Shown here: positions 42,771-52,334 of the stretch, one piece after another
How positions within the stretch are numbered: position 1 is the first letter of the stretch
Layout: every line of letters starts with the position of its first letter
Origin: Bifidobacterium panos
GTDB lineage: Bacteria > Actinomycetota > Actinomycetes > Actinomycetales > Bifidobacteriaceae
DNA length: 64,000 bases
NCBI RefSeq assembly: GCF_012932445.1
Contig: NZ_JAAIIJ010000015.1
Coordinates: forward strand, 1 to 64,000
Direction: 5' to 3'
The notes under the pieces: model-generated
What the model was told of the DNA's origin: nothing
What the model saw: only the letters and a program-made list of their open reading frames with translations
The model's database searches: none
Translations under genes and position numbers: made by a program

Positions 42771-44232
42771 TATGAAGACAATCGAGGCGGTTATCGCCTC
42801 CGGCCCCTACACCGACACGTGGGAATCCCTGAGCCAAGCCCCCGTTCCGGCCTGGTTCCCGGACGCGAAGTTCGGCATCTTCACGCATTGGGGGCTGTAT
42901 ACCGTTCCCGAATACCGCAACGAGTGGTATTCGCGCAACATGTACATCGAAGGCTACCCGGAGTTCGAGCATCATGTGAAGACCTACGGCCCGCAGAAGG
43001 AGTTCGGTTACAAGGACTTCATCGGCATGTTCACCGCTGCGGGCTTCGATGCGAACGAATGGCTCGACCTGTTCAAGGCGAGCGGCGCGCAATATTACTT
43101 CCCGGTCAGCGAGCATCACGACGGCTACCAGATGTACCGCAGCGAACTGTCGCATTGGAACACTTGGGAAACCGGCCCGCACCGCGACATCATCGGTGAA
43201 CTGCGCGAAGCCACGCTGAAGCACGGCATGCACTTCGCCACCTCGAACCACCGCGCCGAGCACTGGTGGTTCATGGGGCACGGCAAGGAGTTCGATTCCG
43301 ACGTCAAGGAACCGCTCAAGAAAGGCGATTTCTATTGGCCGTCCACACAGCCCGAGCCGCACGAGTCCGATATCGCCAGCGAGCCCGCGCCGACGGCCGA
43401 ATACCTTGAGGATTGGCTGTTGCGCGTGTGCGAGATTATCGACAACTACCGCCCCGAGCTGCTGTATTTCGACTGGTGGGTGCAGCACCAGGCATTCAAG
43501 CCGTATATGAAGAAGCTCGCCGCCTTCTATTACAACCGCGGCATCGAGTGGGGAACGCCCGTTTCGATTTGCTACAAGCATGATGGACTGGCGTGGGGTG
43601 CCGGCATCGTGGACGTGGAGCGCGGCGGCTTCGGGGTGCCCACGCCGTTCGTCTGGCAGACCGACACGGCCATCGCGCGCAATTCGTGGTGTTATACCGA
43701 TTCGCTGGAATATAAGTCGCTGGCCGAGTTGATTGTCACGCTCGTCGACACGGTGAGCAAGAACGGCAACCTGCTGCTCAACGTGGGGCCTCGCGCGGAC
43801 GGCTCGATCGCCGAACATGACCGCGAGCTGCTGGCCGGCATCGGCACTTGGATGAAAGCGAACGGCGAAGGCATCTACGGCACCCGTCCCTGGCACATCA
43901 CCGGGGAAGGCCCCACCAAGCCCGAGGGCGGCATGTTCTCCGAAAAACTCATCGAGTGGACGGCTCAGGATTGGCGGTTCACCACCAAGAATGGCGCAAT
44001 CTATGCGTTCTGCCTCAATCCGGCAGGCCAAAGCGAGCTGAAGCTCTCCACATTCGCCCGGTATCACGACCGCATCAAACCGCCATTCAACGGGCTCGTG
44101 ACTTCGGTGGAGCAACTGGGCGCAGGGGAAGTGTCTTACGAGCGCACGGATGATGGGATGACCATTCGTCCCATTGCCCGCGAAGGCGAGCAAAGCGCGC
44201 TGCCCATCGGGTTCAAAATCAATGTCGGATAA
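42763..44232 (+). CDS. GH29 alpha-L-fucosidase
   Basis: A 489-residue cytoplasmic fucosidase. The start at 42763 follows CAGGAG and overlaps the esterase gene; ATG 42772 is an alternative. GH29 motifs are WFPDAKFGIFTHWGLYTVPEY, EHHDGYQMY and the nucleophile Asp237 in LLYFDWWV. The length fits catalytic plus beta-sandwich domains, without the extra domains and signal peptides of secreted milk-oligosaccharide fucosidases. In this operon it could remove the terminal alpha-1,2-fucose of fucogalactoxyloglucan. Linkage preference cannot be read from sequence. Confidence 0.92.
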   Translation: MIDMKTIEAVIASGPYTDTWESLSQAPVPAWFPDAKFGIFTHWGLYTVPEYRNEWYSRNMYIEGYPEFEHHVKTYGPQKEFGYKDFIGMFTAAGFDANEWLDLFKASGAQYYFPVSEHHDGYQMYRSELSHWNTWETGPHRDIIGELREATLKHGMHFATSNHRAEHWWFMGHGKEFDSDVKEPLKKGDFYWPSTQPEPHESDIASEPAPTAEYLEDWLLRVCEIIDNYRPELLYFDWWVQHQAFKPYMKKLAAFYYNRGIEWGTPVSICYKHDGLAWGAGIVDVERGGFGVPTPFVWQTDTAIARNSWCYTDSLEYKSLAELIVTLVDTVSKNGNLLLNVGPRADGSIAEHDRELLAGIGTWMKANGEGIYGTRPWHITGEGPTKPEGGMFSEKLIEWTAQDWRFTTKNGAIYAFCLNPAGQSELKLSTFARYHDRIKPPFNGLVTSVEQLGAGEVSYERTDDGMTIRPIAREGEQSALPIGFKINVG

Positions 44233-44261
44233 TCAAACAATGCAAGAAAGAGTGATCAGCA

Positions 44262-46391
44262 ATGACCGCCATCACTGAACACAACAAGGCTGTTGCCAGG
44301 GAACTGCTGGGCAAGCTCACGCTGGACGAGAAAATCGCCATCGTGCACGCCGCCGGCCTGTTCAAAAGCGGCGACGCGTCTCGCGTGGGCATCCCGTCGT
44401 TCAAGATGGACGACGGCCCGATGGGCGTGCGTGCCGAACTTCACAATGACAACTGGGCGCCGCTGTACAACACGCGCGACTACGTGACCTACCTGCCCTC
44501 CGGTTCCGCCGTCGCCTCCACATGGAACCCCGACCTTGCCCGCGCCACCGGCGAGGTGCTGGGTGCCGAGGCGCGCGGCCGCGGCAAAGACGTGATCCTG
44601 GGGCCGTCCATCAACATCAAGCGCGGCCCCTTATGTGGCCGCAACTTCGAATACATGAGCGAGGACCCGGTGCTGACGGCCGCCCAGGGCGTCGCCTACA
44701 TCCAAGGCGTGCAGAAGAGCGACGTGGCCGCATGTGCCAAGCACTACGCCGCCAACAGCCAGGAAACCGACCGCTTGGACGTCGACGAAACCATCAGCGA
44801 GCGGGCCCTGCGCGAGATCTACCTGCCGGCCTTCGAAGCTGCCGTCAAGGAGGGCGGGGTGCTGTCCATCATGGGTGCCTACAACCTCGTCAACGGCGAG
44901 CAGTGCTGCGAATCGAAGAAGCTGCTTGACGACATTCTGCGCGACGAATACGGCTTCGAAGGCTTCGTTGTTTCCGATTGGAGCGCCGTCAAGCGCACCA
45001 AGGAAAGCGCCGAAGTCGGCCTCGACGTCGAGATGTCCGTCACGCCGAACTTCGACGAATACTATTTCGCGCAGCCACTGAAGAAGGCCGTCGAAGCCGG
45101 GGAAGTCAAGGAAAGCGACATTGACAAGAAAGTACTCAACGTGCTGGCCGTCATGGACGCGCTGCACATGCTGGGCGACGATAGGAAAAGCCGCAAGGCT
45201 GGTTCATACGCCACGCTCGACCATGCACGCACGGTGCTTGACATCGCCCGCGAATCCATCGTGCTGCTCAAGAACGACGGCAATCTGCTGCCGCTCGACG
45301 AGCATAAGATGAGCAGACTGCTGGTCGTCGGCGCCAACGCCGACCGCATCCATTCCAACGGCGGCGGTTCGGCCGTGATCAAGGCGCTGCACGAGGTTTC
45401 GCCGCTGCTGGGACTGAACGGCACGTTGGGCGGCAATGTCGAGATCGAATACGTCGAAGGCTATGAGGCGCAGCAAGTCAACCAGGATGAAAGCTGGCAG
45501 GAGGAAAGCCTCGAAAACTCCACGGGCTCGGATGCCAACGACGCCGAGCGCGCGCGTGCGTTGCGCGACGAGGCCGTGGCCAAGGCGCGCGAATACGCGA
45601 AGCTTGGTGACCCGGTGCTGTTCATCGGAGGCCTCGACCACGAGCACGACTTGGAAGGGCGCGACCGCACCGACATGCGCCTGCCCTACGGCCAGGACGA
45701 GCTGATCGAGGCACTGCTCGACGCTGCGCCGAACACCATTCTCGCCTTCGTGGCCGGCTCGCCAATTGAGATGCCGTGGGCCGCCAAGGCCAAGGCCATC
45801 GTGTGGAACTGGTACGCCGGGTGCGAATCGGGCACTGCGCTGGCCGAAGTGCTGCTGGGGCACGTCAATCCAAGCGGGCACCTGCCCGAGACCTTCCCCG
45901 TCGCGCTCGCCGACGAACCGGCCCACGCGATTGGCACGTTCGGGCTCAAAGGCCACGTCGATTACCAGGAAGACATCTATGTAGGGTACCGCTATTTCGT
46001 CACCAAGCAGGTGCCTGTGCTTTTCCCGTTCGGACATGGCCTGAGCTACACGAGCTTCGAATACTCCGACTTCGCGGTGAAGCGTGAAGGCGACATTATC
46101 CGCGTGACCTTCACCGCCGCCAACACCGGCGATCGCGCTGGCAAGACCGTCGCCCAGGTGTATCTCGGGCTTGAAGGAACCGGCGAAGACCGCCCCGCCA
46201 AGGAGCTGAAAGGCTTCGCCAAGGTGGAGCTTGCCGCCGGTGAGCGCCGCGAGGTCACCATCGACATGCCCGCCGACAAGGCGCTGCGCTATTGGTCGAA
46301 CAAGGCCAATGCCTATGCGCTCGCCCCCGAGGCGGAGGTGTTCGTCGGAAAATCCGTCGAAGAAGTCACCCATGCCGGTCGTGTCGCCTGA
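44262..46391 (+). CDS. GH3 beta-glucosidase
   Basis: A 709-residue cytoplasmic GH3 enzyme with the TIM-barrel, alpha/beta-sandwich and fibronectin-III-like domains and no PA14 insert. The nucleophile is Asp239 in GFVVSDW. Substrate-binding motifs include KMDDGPMGVR, GRNFEYMSEDP and KHYAANSQE. The C-terminus contains FPFGHGLSYTSFEYS. It would cleave the glucan backbone once side chains are removed. It is last in the esterase-GH29-GH3 run; the GH31 operator lies just past its stop. Confidence 0.92.
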   Translation: MTAITEHNKAVARELLGKLTLDEKIAIVHAAGLFKSGDASRVGIPSFKMDDGPMGVRAELHNDNWAPLYNTRDYVTYLPSGSAVASTWNPDLARATGEVLGAEARGRGKDVILGPSINIKRGPLCGRNFEYMSEDPVLTAAQGVAYIQGVQKSDVAACAKHYAANSQETDRLDVDETISERALREIYLPAFEAAVKEGGVLSIMGAYNLVNGEQCCESKKLLDDILRDEYGFEGFVVSDWSAVKRTKESAEVGLDVEMSVTPNFDEYYFAQPLKKAVEAGEVKESDIDKKVLNVLAVMDALHMLGDDRKSRKAGSYATLDHARTVLDIARESIVLLKNDGNLLPLDEHKMSRLLVVGANADRIHSNGGGSAVIKALHEVSPLLGLNGTLGGNVEIEYVEGYEAQQVNQDESWQEESLENSTGSDANDAERARALRDEAVAKAREYAKLGDPVLFIGGLDHEHDLEGRDRTDMRLPYGQDELIEALLDAAPNTILAFVAGSPIEMPWAAKAKAIVWNWYAGCESGTALAEVLLGHVNPSGHLPETFPVALADEPAHAIGTFGLKGHVDYQEDIYVGYRYFVTKQVPVLFPFGHGLSYTSFEYSDFAVKREGDIIRVTFTAANTGDRAGKTVAQVYLGLEGTGEDRPAKELKGFAKVELAAGERREVTIDMPADKALRYWSNKANAYALAPEAEVFVGKSVEEVTHAGRVA

Positions 46392-46394
46392 CGC

Positions 46395-46416
46395 TTATCT
46401 ATAAACTATTAAATAA
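46395..46416. promoter_or_regulatory. TetR operator candidate, GH31 gene
   Basis: TTATCTAT, then AAACTA, then TTAAATAA. It differs from the importer site at two positions and ends 33 bp before the GH31 start codon. TAAACT in its centre can act as a -10 box. Confidence 0.7.
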
Positions 46417-46449
46417 CCCAAATAAGCAAGCAAACACAAAGGATTGCAT

Positions 46450-48480
46450 ATGAAGTTTCTCAATGGCGGTTGGCTCATCAAGGACGGTTTCGACGTCAAA
46501 TATGCGGCCAACATCTACACCGCGAATGTCGAGCCCAAGAAGCTCACCCTGTTCTGCCCCTTCGGCAGCCCCATCTACAACCCGGGCATGACCCTGGGCG
46601 GCGGCATCCTCACCATCGAGGTCACTTCCCCGCGCCCCGACATCATCACCACCAGGCTCATCAACCTGCGCAAGGATCGCAGCAACTGCCCGAAGTTTGC
46701 CCTGAACGAAACCGATCCGGACGTTCAAATCAGCGAAGACGACGACAAGTGGACCTTCACCTCCGGCCGCCTCACCCTCGAAATCGCCAAGGGCGAAACC
46801 ATCGATTTCAAATACCTGTATGACGGCAAGGAAATCGCGCACTCCGGCTGGCGCGCCAAGGGCCTGGTGACCGACCCCGAAGGCCAGTTGCACGTCACCG
46901 AGCAGCTCGACCTCGGCGTGGGCGAGAAGATCTACGGCCTGGGCGAACGCTTCACCAACTTCATCAAGAACGGCCAGACGGTCGACATCTGGAACGAGGA
47001 CGGCGGCACCGGCACCGAGCAGGCATACAAGAACATCCCGTTCTACCTGTCCAACAGGAAGTACGGCCTGTTCGTCGACAACCCGGGCAAGGTGAGTTTC
47101 GAGGTCGGCTCCGAGAAGGTTTCGCGTGTGCAGTTCTCCGTGCCGGGCGAGGAGATGAGCTATTCCGTCATCGGCGGCGAGGACTTGAAGTCCATCCTCA
47201 ACACCTACACCGACCTGACGGGCAAGCCGCCGCTGGTGCCGGATTGGAGCTACGGCCTGTGGCTGTCCACCTCCTTCACCACCGATTACGACGAGAAAAC
47301 CGTGCTCGACTTCGTCGACGGCATGGCCGAGCGCAACATCCCGCTGAGCGTCTTCCACTTCGACTGCCGTTGGATGAAGGAGCTCGAATGGTGCAACTTC
47401 GAGTGGGACGAGTCCAAGTTCCCCGACCCCGAAGGGCTGCTCAAGAAGCTGCACGACCGCGGCTTGAAGATCTGCGTGTGGATCAACCCCTATATCGGCC
47501 AGAAGTCCCCGCTGTTCGAGGAAGGCGCCAAGAAGGGCTACTTCATCAAGAACGAGGACGGCTCGGCGTGGCAGTGGGACTTGTGGCAGGCCGGCATGGC
47601 CATCGTCGACTTCACCAACCCCGAGGCCACCAAGTGGTATCAGGATCACCTGAAGCGCCTGGTCGCCATGGGCGTCGACTGCTTCAAGACCGACTTCGGC
47701 GAGCGCATCCCCACCAAGGGCGTGAAGTATTACGACGGTTCCGACCCGGAGCTGATGCACAACTACTACACCCAGCTGTATAACGAGGCCGTCTATGACG
47801 TGCTGGTGGAGACCAAGGGCGCGGATCAGGCCATTCTGTTCGCGCGTTCCGCCACCGTCGGCGGCCAGCAGTTCCCGGTGCACTGGGGCGGCGATTGCTC
47901 GTCCAACTATCCGTCGATGGCCGAGTCGCTGCGTGCGGGCCTGAGCTTCGGCATGTCCGGCTTCGGCTATTGGAGCCACGACATTGCCGGCTTCGAAGAT
48001 CAGGCCACGCCGGATCTGTACAAGCGTTGGACGCAGTTCGGCCTGCTCAGCTCGCATTCGCGCTACCACGGTTCCACCGCCTACAAGGTGCCGTGGCTGT
48101 ATGGCGACGAAGCGGTGGATGTGTCCCGTGAGTTCACCGACTTGAAGCTCCAGCTCAAGCCGTACTTGGAGAAGATGGCGCAGGAAACCCACGAGACCGG
48201 CGTGCCGATGATGCGTGCCATGGTGCTTGAGTTCCCCGACGACCCGACCTGCGAGGACATCGACACCCAGTACATGCTGGGCGACGATGTGCTGGTGGCC
48301 CCGGTGTTCCGCGAGGATGGCGTGGCGCGCTTCTACGTGCCGGATGATGGCTCCGGCCAGGCGTGGACGAACATCATCACCAAGAAACCTTACGAGCCGG
48401 GCAAGTGGTACACCGAGCAGTACGATTACCACACCCTGCCGGTGCTGGCGCGCCCGGGCAGCGATCCGCTGCACGCGTAA
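46450..48480 (+). CDS. yicI: GH31 alpha-xylosidase (YicI-like), short C-terminus
   Basis: A 676-residue cytoplasmic enzyme releasing alpha-1,6-linked xylose from xyloglucan oligosaccharides or isoprimeverose. The start at 46450 has AAAGGA eight bases upstream. Nucleophile Asp415 is in the alpha-xylosidase signature KTDFGERIP and the acid/base Asp482 is in HWGGDC; both positions and motifs agree with E. coli YicI. The protein stops at HTLPVLARPGSDPLHA, about 95 residues shorter than YicI, so the distal C-terminal beta-sandwich is missing. A terminator hairpin follows at once, so I see no simple frameshift. Confidence 0.93.
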   Translation: MKFLNGGWLIKDGFDVKYAANIYTANVEPKKLTLFCPFGSPIYNPGMTLGGGILTIEVTSPRPDIITTRLINLRKDRSNCPKFALNETDPDVQISEDDDKWTFTSGRLTLEIAKGETIDFKYLYDGKEIAHSGWRAKGLVTDPEGQLHVTEQLDLGVGEKIYGLGERFTNFIKNGQTVDIWNEDGGTGTEQAYKNIPFYLSNRKYGLFVDNPGKVSFEVGSEKVSRVQFSVPGEEMSYSVIGGEDLKSILNTYTDLTGKPPLVPDWSYGLWLSTSFTTDYDEKTVLDFVDGMAERNIPLSVFHFDCRWMKELEWCNFEWDESKFPDPEGLLKKLHDRGLKICVWINPYIGQKSPLFEEGAKKGYFIKNEDGSAWQWDLWQAGMAIVDFTNPEATKWYQDHLKRLVAMGVDCFKTDFGERIPTKGVKYYDGSDPELMHNYYTQLYNEAVYDVLVETKGADQAILFARSATVGGQQFPVHWGGDCSSNYPSMAESLRAGLSFGMSGFGYWSHDIAGFEDQATPDLYKRWTQFGLLSSHSRYHGSTAYKVPWLYGDEAVDVSREFTDLKLQLKPYLEKMAQETHETGVPMMRAMVLEFPDDPTCEDIDTQYMLGDDVLVAPVFREDGVARFYVPDDGSGQAWTNIITKKPYEPGKWYTEQYDYHTLPVLARPGSDPLHA

Positions 48481-48511
48481 ATCCCCATGTGCGCCTTTGG
48501 CGCATGTCTGA

Positions 48512-48553
48512 TACCAGGCTCCCGTCGGCCACGGCGCCGGCGGGAGCCTGGTA
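48512..48553 (+). terminator. Hairpin after the GH31 gene
   Basis: TACCAGGCTCCCG and CGGGAGCCTGGTA pair perfectly over 13 bp and the loop folds further. No T-tract follows, so it may act as partial terminator or mRNA stabiliser before the GH43 gene. Confidence 0.65.
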
Positions 48554-48602
48554 CGCACAGCCGCGATAATATACAACCTTCAACGAAGAAAGTTTTTCAT
48601 AC

Positions 48603-50114
48603 ATGACCCTTTTCAACGTCACCGAGGCCAAGCGCGTCGCGTCAGGCTTCTACCCGGACCCGACCATCTGCGAAACTCCTCAAGGCACGTATTACATGGT
48701 CAACAGCTCTTTCGAATTCTTTCCGGGGCTGCCTGTGTTCGAAAGCGCCGATGGCGAGCATTGGCAGCGCGTTGGCGACGCGATGGACAGGGAAATCCAG
48801 TTCCCCTATGAATCCATGGATAACAGCCAAGGCATCTACGCGCCGACGTTGCGCTACCATGACGGCCGATACTATCTGATCGTCACCAACGTCAACAAAG
48901 GCAATATGATCCTCACCACCGACGATCCGCATAACGGTTGGTCCGACCCGATTTGGGTGGAAGGGTGGCCGGGCATCGACCCCAGTCTGTTTTTTGACGA
49001 CGACGGCTCGGTCTACATTTGCGGCAACGAGGGCGGCGAGCCCGACGACAACGGCGAACGCGAAGAGCCCGGGATTTACCTGTCGCGCATCGACGTCTCC
49101 ACCGGAACCGTGCTGACCAAGCGACAGCGCATTTGCGGAGGCATCACCGGCTCGAACCCGGAAGGGCCGCATATGTACAAGCGAGACGGCACATATTACC
49201 TCATGTGGGCCGAAGGTGGCACGGAATCCGGCCATATGGAGAACATCGCCCGTGCCTCCAGCCCGACCGGGCCCTATGAGATGTATCCGGGCAATCCGCT
49301 GATCACCAATCGCAGCACACACCTGACCCTGCAAGCCGTTGGTCATTGCGATTGCGCCCATTTCGAAGCCGACCGAACCTTGATGGTGTTCCACGGCACG
49401 CGCAACAACGACGAATATCCCGCCCAAGGTTGGCTTGGCCGCGAGCCGTATGCCGTGTGGTTCACATGGAAGGATGGTTGGCCCGACTTGGCCGACCAGT
49501 CCTATAATTGCCCGCTCAACGGTTGCGGTGATGCCTTGGAGCAGCAGGTCGCATGGATCACGCCGGGCATCGACGAGGCGAGGCGCTTTGCGGTGGATGA
49601 CGCCGGTTCCCATATCCGCGTGACGGCCGCGCAGCAGGATTTCGGTTTGGCAGCCGGTGCACCACTGATCGGCACGCGGCAGACTGATTTTTGCTGCACG
49701 TTCACGGCGACCATATCCGACCCGACGCAACTTGTTTCAGGAACGGCCGGCATCGTGGTCTATGCGAACGCCAATCACTACATGGCTGTCACAATGCATG
49801 CCGCCGAAGCCGGCACGGTCATGATCGACGCCACCGTGCACAACGCGGGGCTGGTCTCGCAGGTCGGCGGCACACAGATGCCAGCGGACAAGCCGGTGAG
49901 GCTGACAGTCCAAGGCGACGATTACGGCTACACCTTCGCAGTCGGCGATTCCGGCGAGGAAACCCCGCTCGGCAAGGCCGTCGGCAAGGTGCTCAGTTTC
50001 ACCAACGCCGGAGGATTCACGGGAATACTGCTCGGCGTCTACGCGCATGGCAGCGGCACGGTTGACTTCAGCGGGGTGCGCTACCAGACAGGTTCCGATG
50101 CGGCCAGCGAATGA
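48603..50114 (+). CDS. GH43 glycosidase of the TetR-linked cluster
   Basis: A 503-residue cytoplasmic GH43 enzyme with C-terminal beta-sandwich. The base Asp19 is in FYPDPTICET, the modulating Asp is in GWPGIDPSLFFDDDGS, and the acid Glu is in GSNPEGPHMYKRDGTYYLMWAEGG. Within the cluster it could remove arabinofuranose or beta-xylose decorations of xyloglucan, or side groups of other plant oligosaccharides. Beta-xylosidase versus arabinofuranosidase activity is undecided. It sits between GH31 and GH42 and probably depends on the GH31 promoter. Confidence 0.87.
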   Translation: MTLFNVTEAKRVASGFYPDPTICETPQGTYYMVNSSFEFFPGLPVFESADGEHWQRVGDAMDREIQFPYESMDNSQGIYAPTLRYHDGRYYLIVTNVNKGNMILTTDDPHNGWSDPIWVEGWPGIDPSLFFDDDGSVYICGNEGGEPDDNGEREEPGIYLSRIDVSTGTVLTKRQRICGGITGSNPEGPHMYKRDGTYYLMWAEGGTESGHMENIARASSPTGPYEMYPGNPLITNRSTHLTLQAVGHCDCAHFEADRTLMVFHGTRNNDEYPAQGWLGREPYAVWFTWKDGWPDLADQSYNCPLNGCGDALEQQVAWITPGIDEARRFAVDDAGSHIRVTAAQQDFGLAAGAPLIGTRQTDFCCTFTATISDPTQLVSGTAGIVVYANANHYMAVTMHAAEAGTVMIDATVHNAGLVSQVGGTQMPADKPVRLTVQGDDYGYTFAVGDSGEETPLGKAVGKVLSFTNAGGFTGILLGVYAHGSGTVDFSGVRYQTGSDAASE

Positions 50115-50146
50115 TGGCGGATGCGCCAAATAAAGGCCCGCGAAAC

Positions 50147-50168
50147 TTACTTTTAAACTTTTAAAACT
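50147..50168. promoter_or_regulatory. TetR operator candidate, GH42 gene
   Basis: TTACTTTT, then AAACTT, then TTAAAACT. It is the most divergent of the four sites but keeps the spacing and centre, and ends 33 bp before the GH42 start, exactly as at the GH31 gene. Confidence 0.6.
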
Positions 50169-50201
50169 GAACGGGCACGGTGCCCAAAGAAGGAGAATAC
50201 G

Positions 50202-52241
50202 ATGAAGCCGACGTATAACAGCTTCCTGTTCGGTGGCGATTGGAACCCGGAACAATGGCCGGAGGAAACATGGGAGCATGACATCGAGATGCTCGAAGAC
50301 GCCCATGTCAACGAAGTCACCATCAATGTGTTTTCGTGGGCGCTGCTGCAGCCCGCCGAGGACCGCTACGACTTCACCATGCTCGACAAGATCGTCGCGC
50401 TGCTCGTCAAGCATGATTTCAACATCGTGATGGCCACGGGCACCGCGGCACTGCCTGGATGGATGGTGCGTGAGCATCCGGAAGTGATTCGTACCGAACA
50501 GAACGGCACCCGCCACGTATTCGGCGGCCGGCACAACTTCTGCCCGACCTCTCCGTATTTCCGCAACGTGTCTCGCGCGCTCGCCGCACATGTAGCCGAA
50601 CGCTATACCGGCACTCCCGGTCTGGTGAATTGGCATGTGTGCAATGAGTACGGCGGAGGCGGCGGTTTGTGCTACTGCGAGCAGTGCGCGCAATCCTTCC
50701 GCGAATGGCTCAAGGCCAAGTACGGTACCGTGGAAGCGCTCAACCAGGCGTGGTGTGCGAACTTCTGGAGCCATACCATCACCGATTGGGCTGATGTGGT
50801 GCCGCCCGTCAGCTACGGCGACGGCATCGGCGAGGCCAAATGCGTGGTCTCCGGCCTGCAAATGGACTACCGCCGTTTCCAAAGCCAGGCTCAGCTCGAA
50901 TGCTACAAAAACGAGCGCGACGCGATTCGCGAATATGATGCCACCACACCCGTCACCACCAACCTGATGGGCACGTTCAAAGACCTCGATTACTTCGAGT
51001 GGGCCAAGGAAATGGACGTGGTCAGCTGGGACAACTACCCGGGCATGGATACTCCGCCCAGCTTCACCGCCATGTGCCATGACCTGATGCGTGGCATCGG
51101 CGGCAACAAGCCGTTCATGCTTATGGAGCAGACCCCGAACCAGCAGAACTGGTTCCCGTTCTGCAAGGTCAAGCGCCCTGGGGAGGTGCGCAAGCTCAGC
51201 TGGCAGGCCGTGGCCCACGGCGCCGACACCGTGCAGTTCTTCCAAATGAAGCAGTCCATCGGCGGTTGCGAACGGTTCCATGGCGCGATCATCGGGCACG
51301 ACGGCACCGAGAACTCCCGCGTGTTCAAGGAGACGGCGGCCCTGGGCGAGGAACTGGCTCGCGTTGGCAAGCGCATCATGGGCTCGACGCCCAAGGCGCG
51401 CGTCGCCATCATGTTCGATTGGCAGAGCTACTGGTCGCTCGAAGGCTGCGTGGGCCCCACCGCCGGCTTCTCATACCCCGACGAGGTACACCGCTTCTAC
51501 CGTGCGCTGTGGCGGCGCAACGTGCCGGTTGACTTCATCGAAAGCACCGTTCCGCTCGACACGCTCAAGCAATACGACCTGATCATCGCCCCGGCGCTGA
51601 TTTGTGTGCTGCCCGGCGTGGCCGAGAACCTCGAAGCCTATGTGACGGGCGGCGGCAACTTCGTGACGGGCTATATGGCGGGCATCCACGACGAGAACGA
51701 CTTGGTGGTGCCCGGCGGCTACCCGGGCAAGCTGCGTCGACTGATGGGCATTTGGGTTGAGGAGATCGACGCGCTTGCGCCCGACGAGACGATTGATGTT
51801 CGTGGAGAGGTGGTTGATGGTGTTGATGCCAAGGGTGAAATCGTGGCGAGCATCATTCACTGCGAGGCCGCGAGAGCCTTAAGCACCTATGGCGGCGACG
51901 AGTTCTATAGCGGCCATCCAGCGCTCACCGTCAACGATTTCGGCCAAGGCAAGGCCTATTTCGTCGGCACGCCGCTCGACAGAGCCGGCATGGGTGCCTT
52001 CATCTCCTCACTGGTCAACACGCTCGGCTTGAACGCCATCGATACGCCGGACGACGTGGGGCTGTCGATTCGCGAGGCCGACGACGGCACGAAGTACGCC
52101 TTCCTCATCAACTCGTCCAACACGGCCAAGCAGATGCGCGTGCCGGAGCTGGATGGCGGCAAGGATCTGCTCACCGACGAAGTGATCGATGGGCTGATTG
52201 AGATGAAACCGTTCGGCGTGGCCGTGGTGGAGTTGCACTAG
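50202..52241 (+). CDS. GH42 beta-galactosidase
   Basis: A 679-residue cytoplasmic GH42 enzyme with the catalytic barrel, trimerisation domain and small C-terminal domain. The acid/base Glu149 is in WHVCNEYGGG and the nucleophile Glu309 is in PFMLMEQTPN. Zinc-ligand cysteines Cys114, Cys157, Cys159 and Cys162 are present. The start follows AAGGAGAATACG. It would remove beta-linked galactose; in xyloglucan that is the beta-1,2-galactose on side chains. Bifidobacteria carry several GH42 paralogues with different linkages, so specificity needs testing. Confidence 0.93.
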   Translation: MKPTYNSFLFGGDWNPEQWPEETWEHDIEMLEDAHVNEVTINVFSWALLQPAEDRYDFTMLDKIVALLVKHDFNIVMATGTAALPGWMVREHPEVIRTEQNGTRHVFGGRHNFCPTSPYFRNVSRALAAHVAERYTGTPGLVNWHVCNEYGGGGGLCYCEQCAQSFREWLKAKYGTVEALNQAWCANFWSHTITDWADVVPPVSYGDGIGEAKCVVSGLQMDYRRFQSQAQLECYKNERDAIREYDATTPVTTNLMGTFKDLDYFEWAKEMDVVSWDNYPGMDTPPSFTAMCHDLMRGIGGNKPFMLMEQTPNQQNWFPFCKVKRPGEVRKLSWQAVAHGADTVQFFQMKQSIGGCERFHGAIIGHDGTENSRVFKETAALGEELARVGKRIMGSTPKARVAIMFDWQSYWSLEGCVGPTAGFSYPDEVHRFYRALWRRNVPVDFIESTVPLDTLKQYDLIIAPALICVLPGVAENLEAYVTGGGNFVTGYMAGIHDENDLVVPGGYPGKLRRLMGIWVEEIDALAPDETIDVRGEVVDGVDAKGEIVASIIHCEAARALSTYGGDEFYSGHPALTVNDFGQGKAYFVGTPLDRAGMGAFISSLVNTLGLNAIDTPDDVGLSIREADDGTKYAFLINSSNTAKQMRVPELDGGKDLLTDEVIDGLIEMKPFGVAVVELH

Positions 52242-52334
52242 CTCCACGGCTGTATTCGAGGCATTGCTCCGCCTTGCCTACAATGGAAGGCGGGGTGATG
52301 CCACAATCAAGGTCGGTGAAAGAGGATGGGTGTG

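Noticed and set aside
46399-48576. 725-residue minus-strand open frame over the GH31 gene
   Set aside because: Antisense shadow; all GH31 catalytic motifs are on the plus strand.
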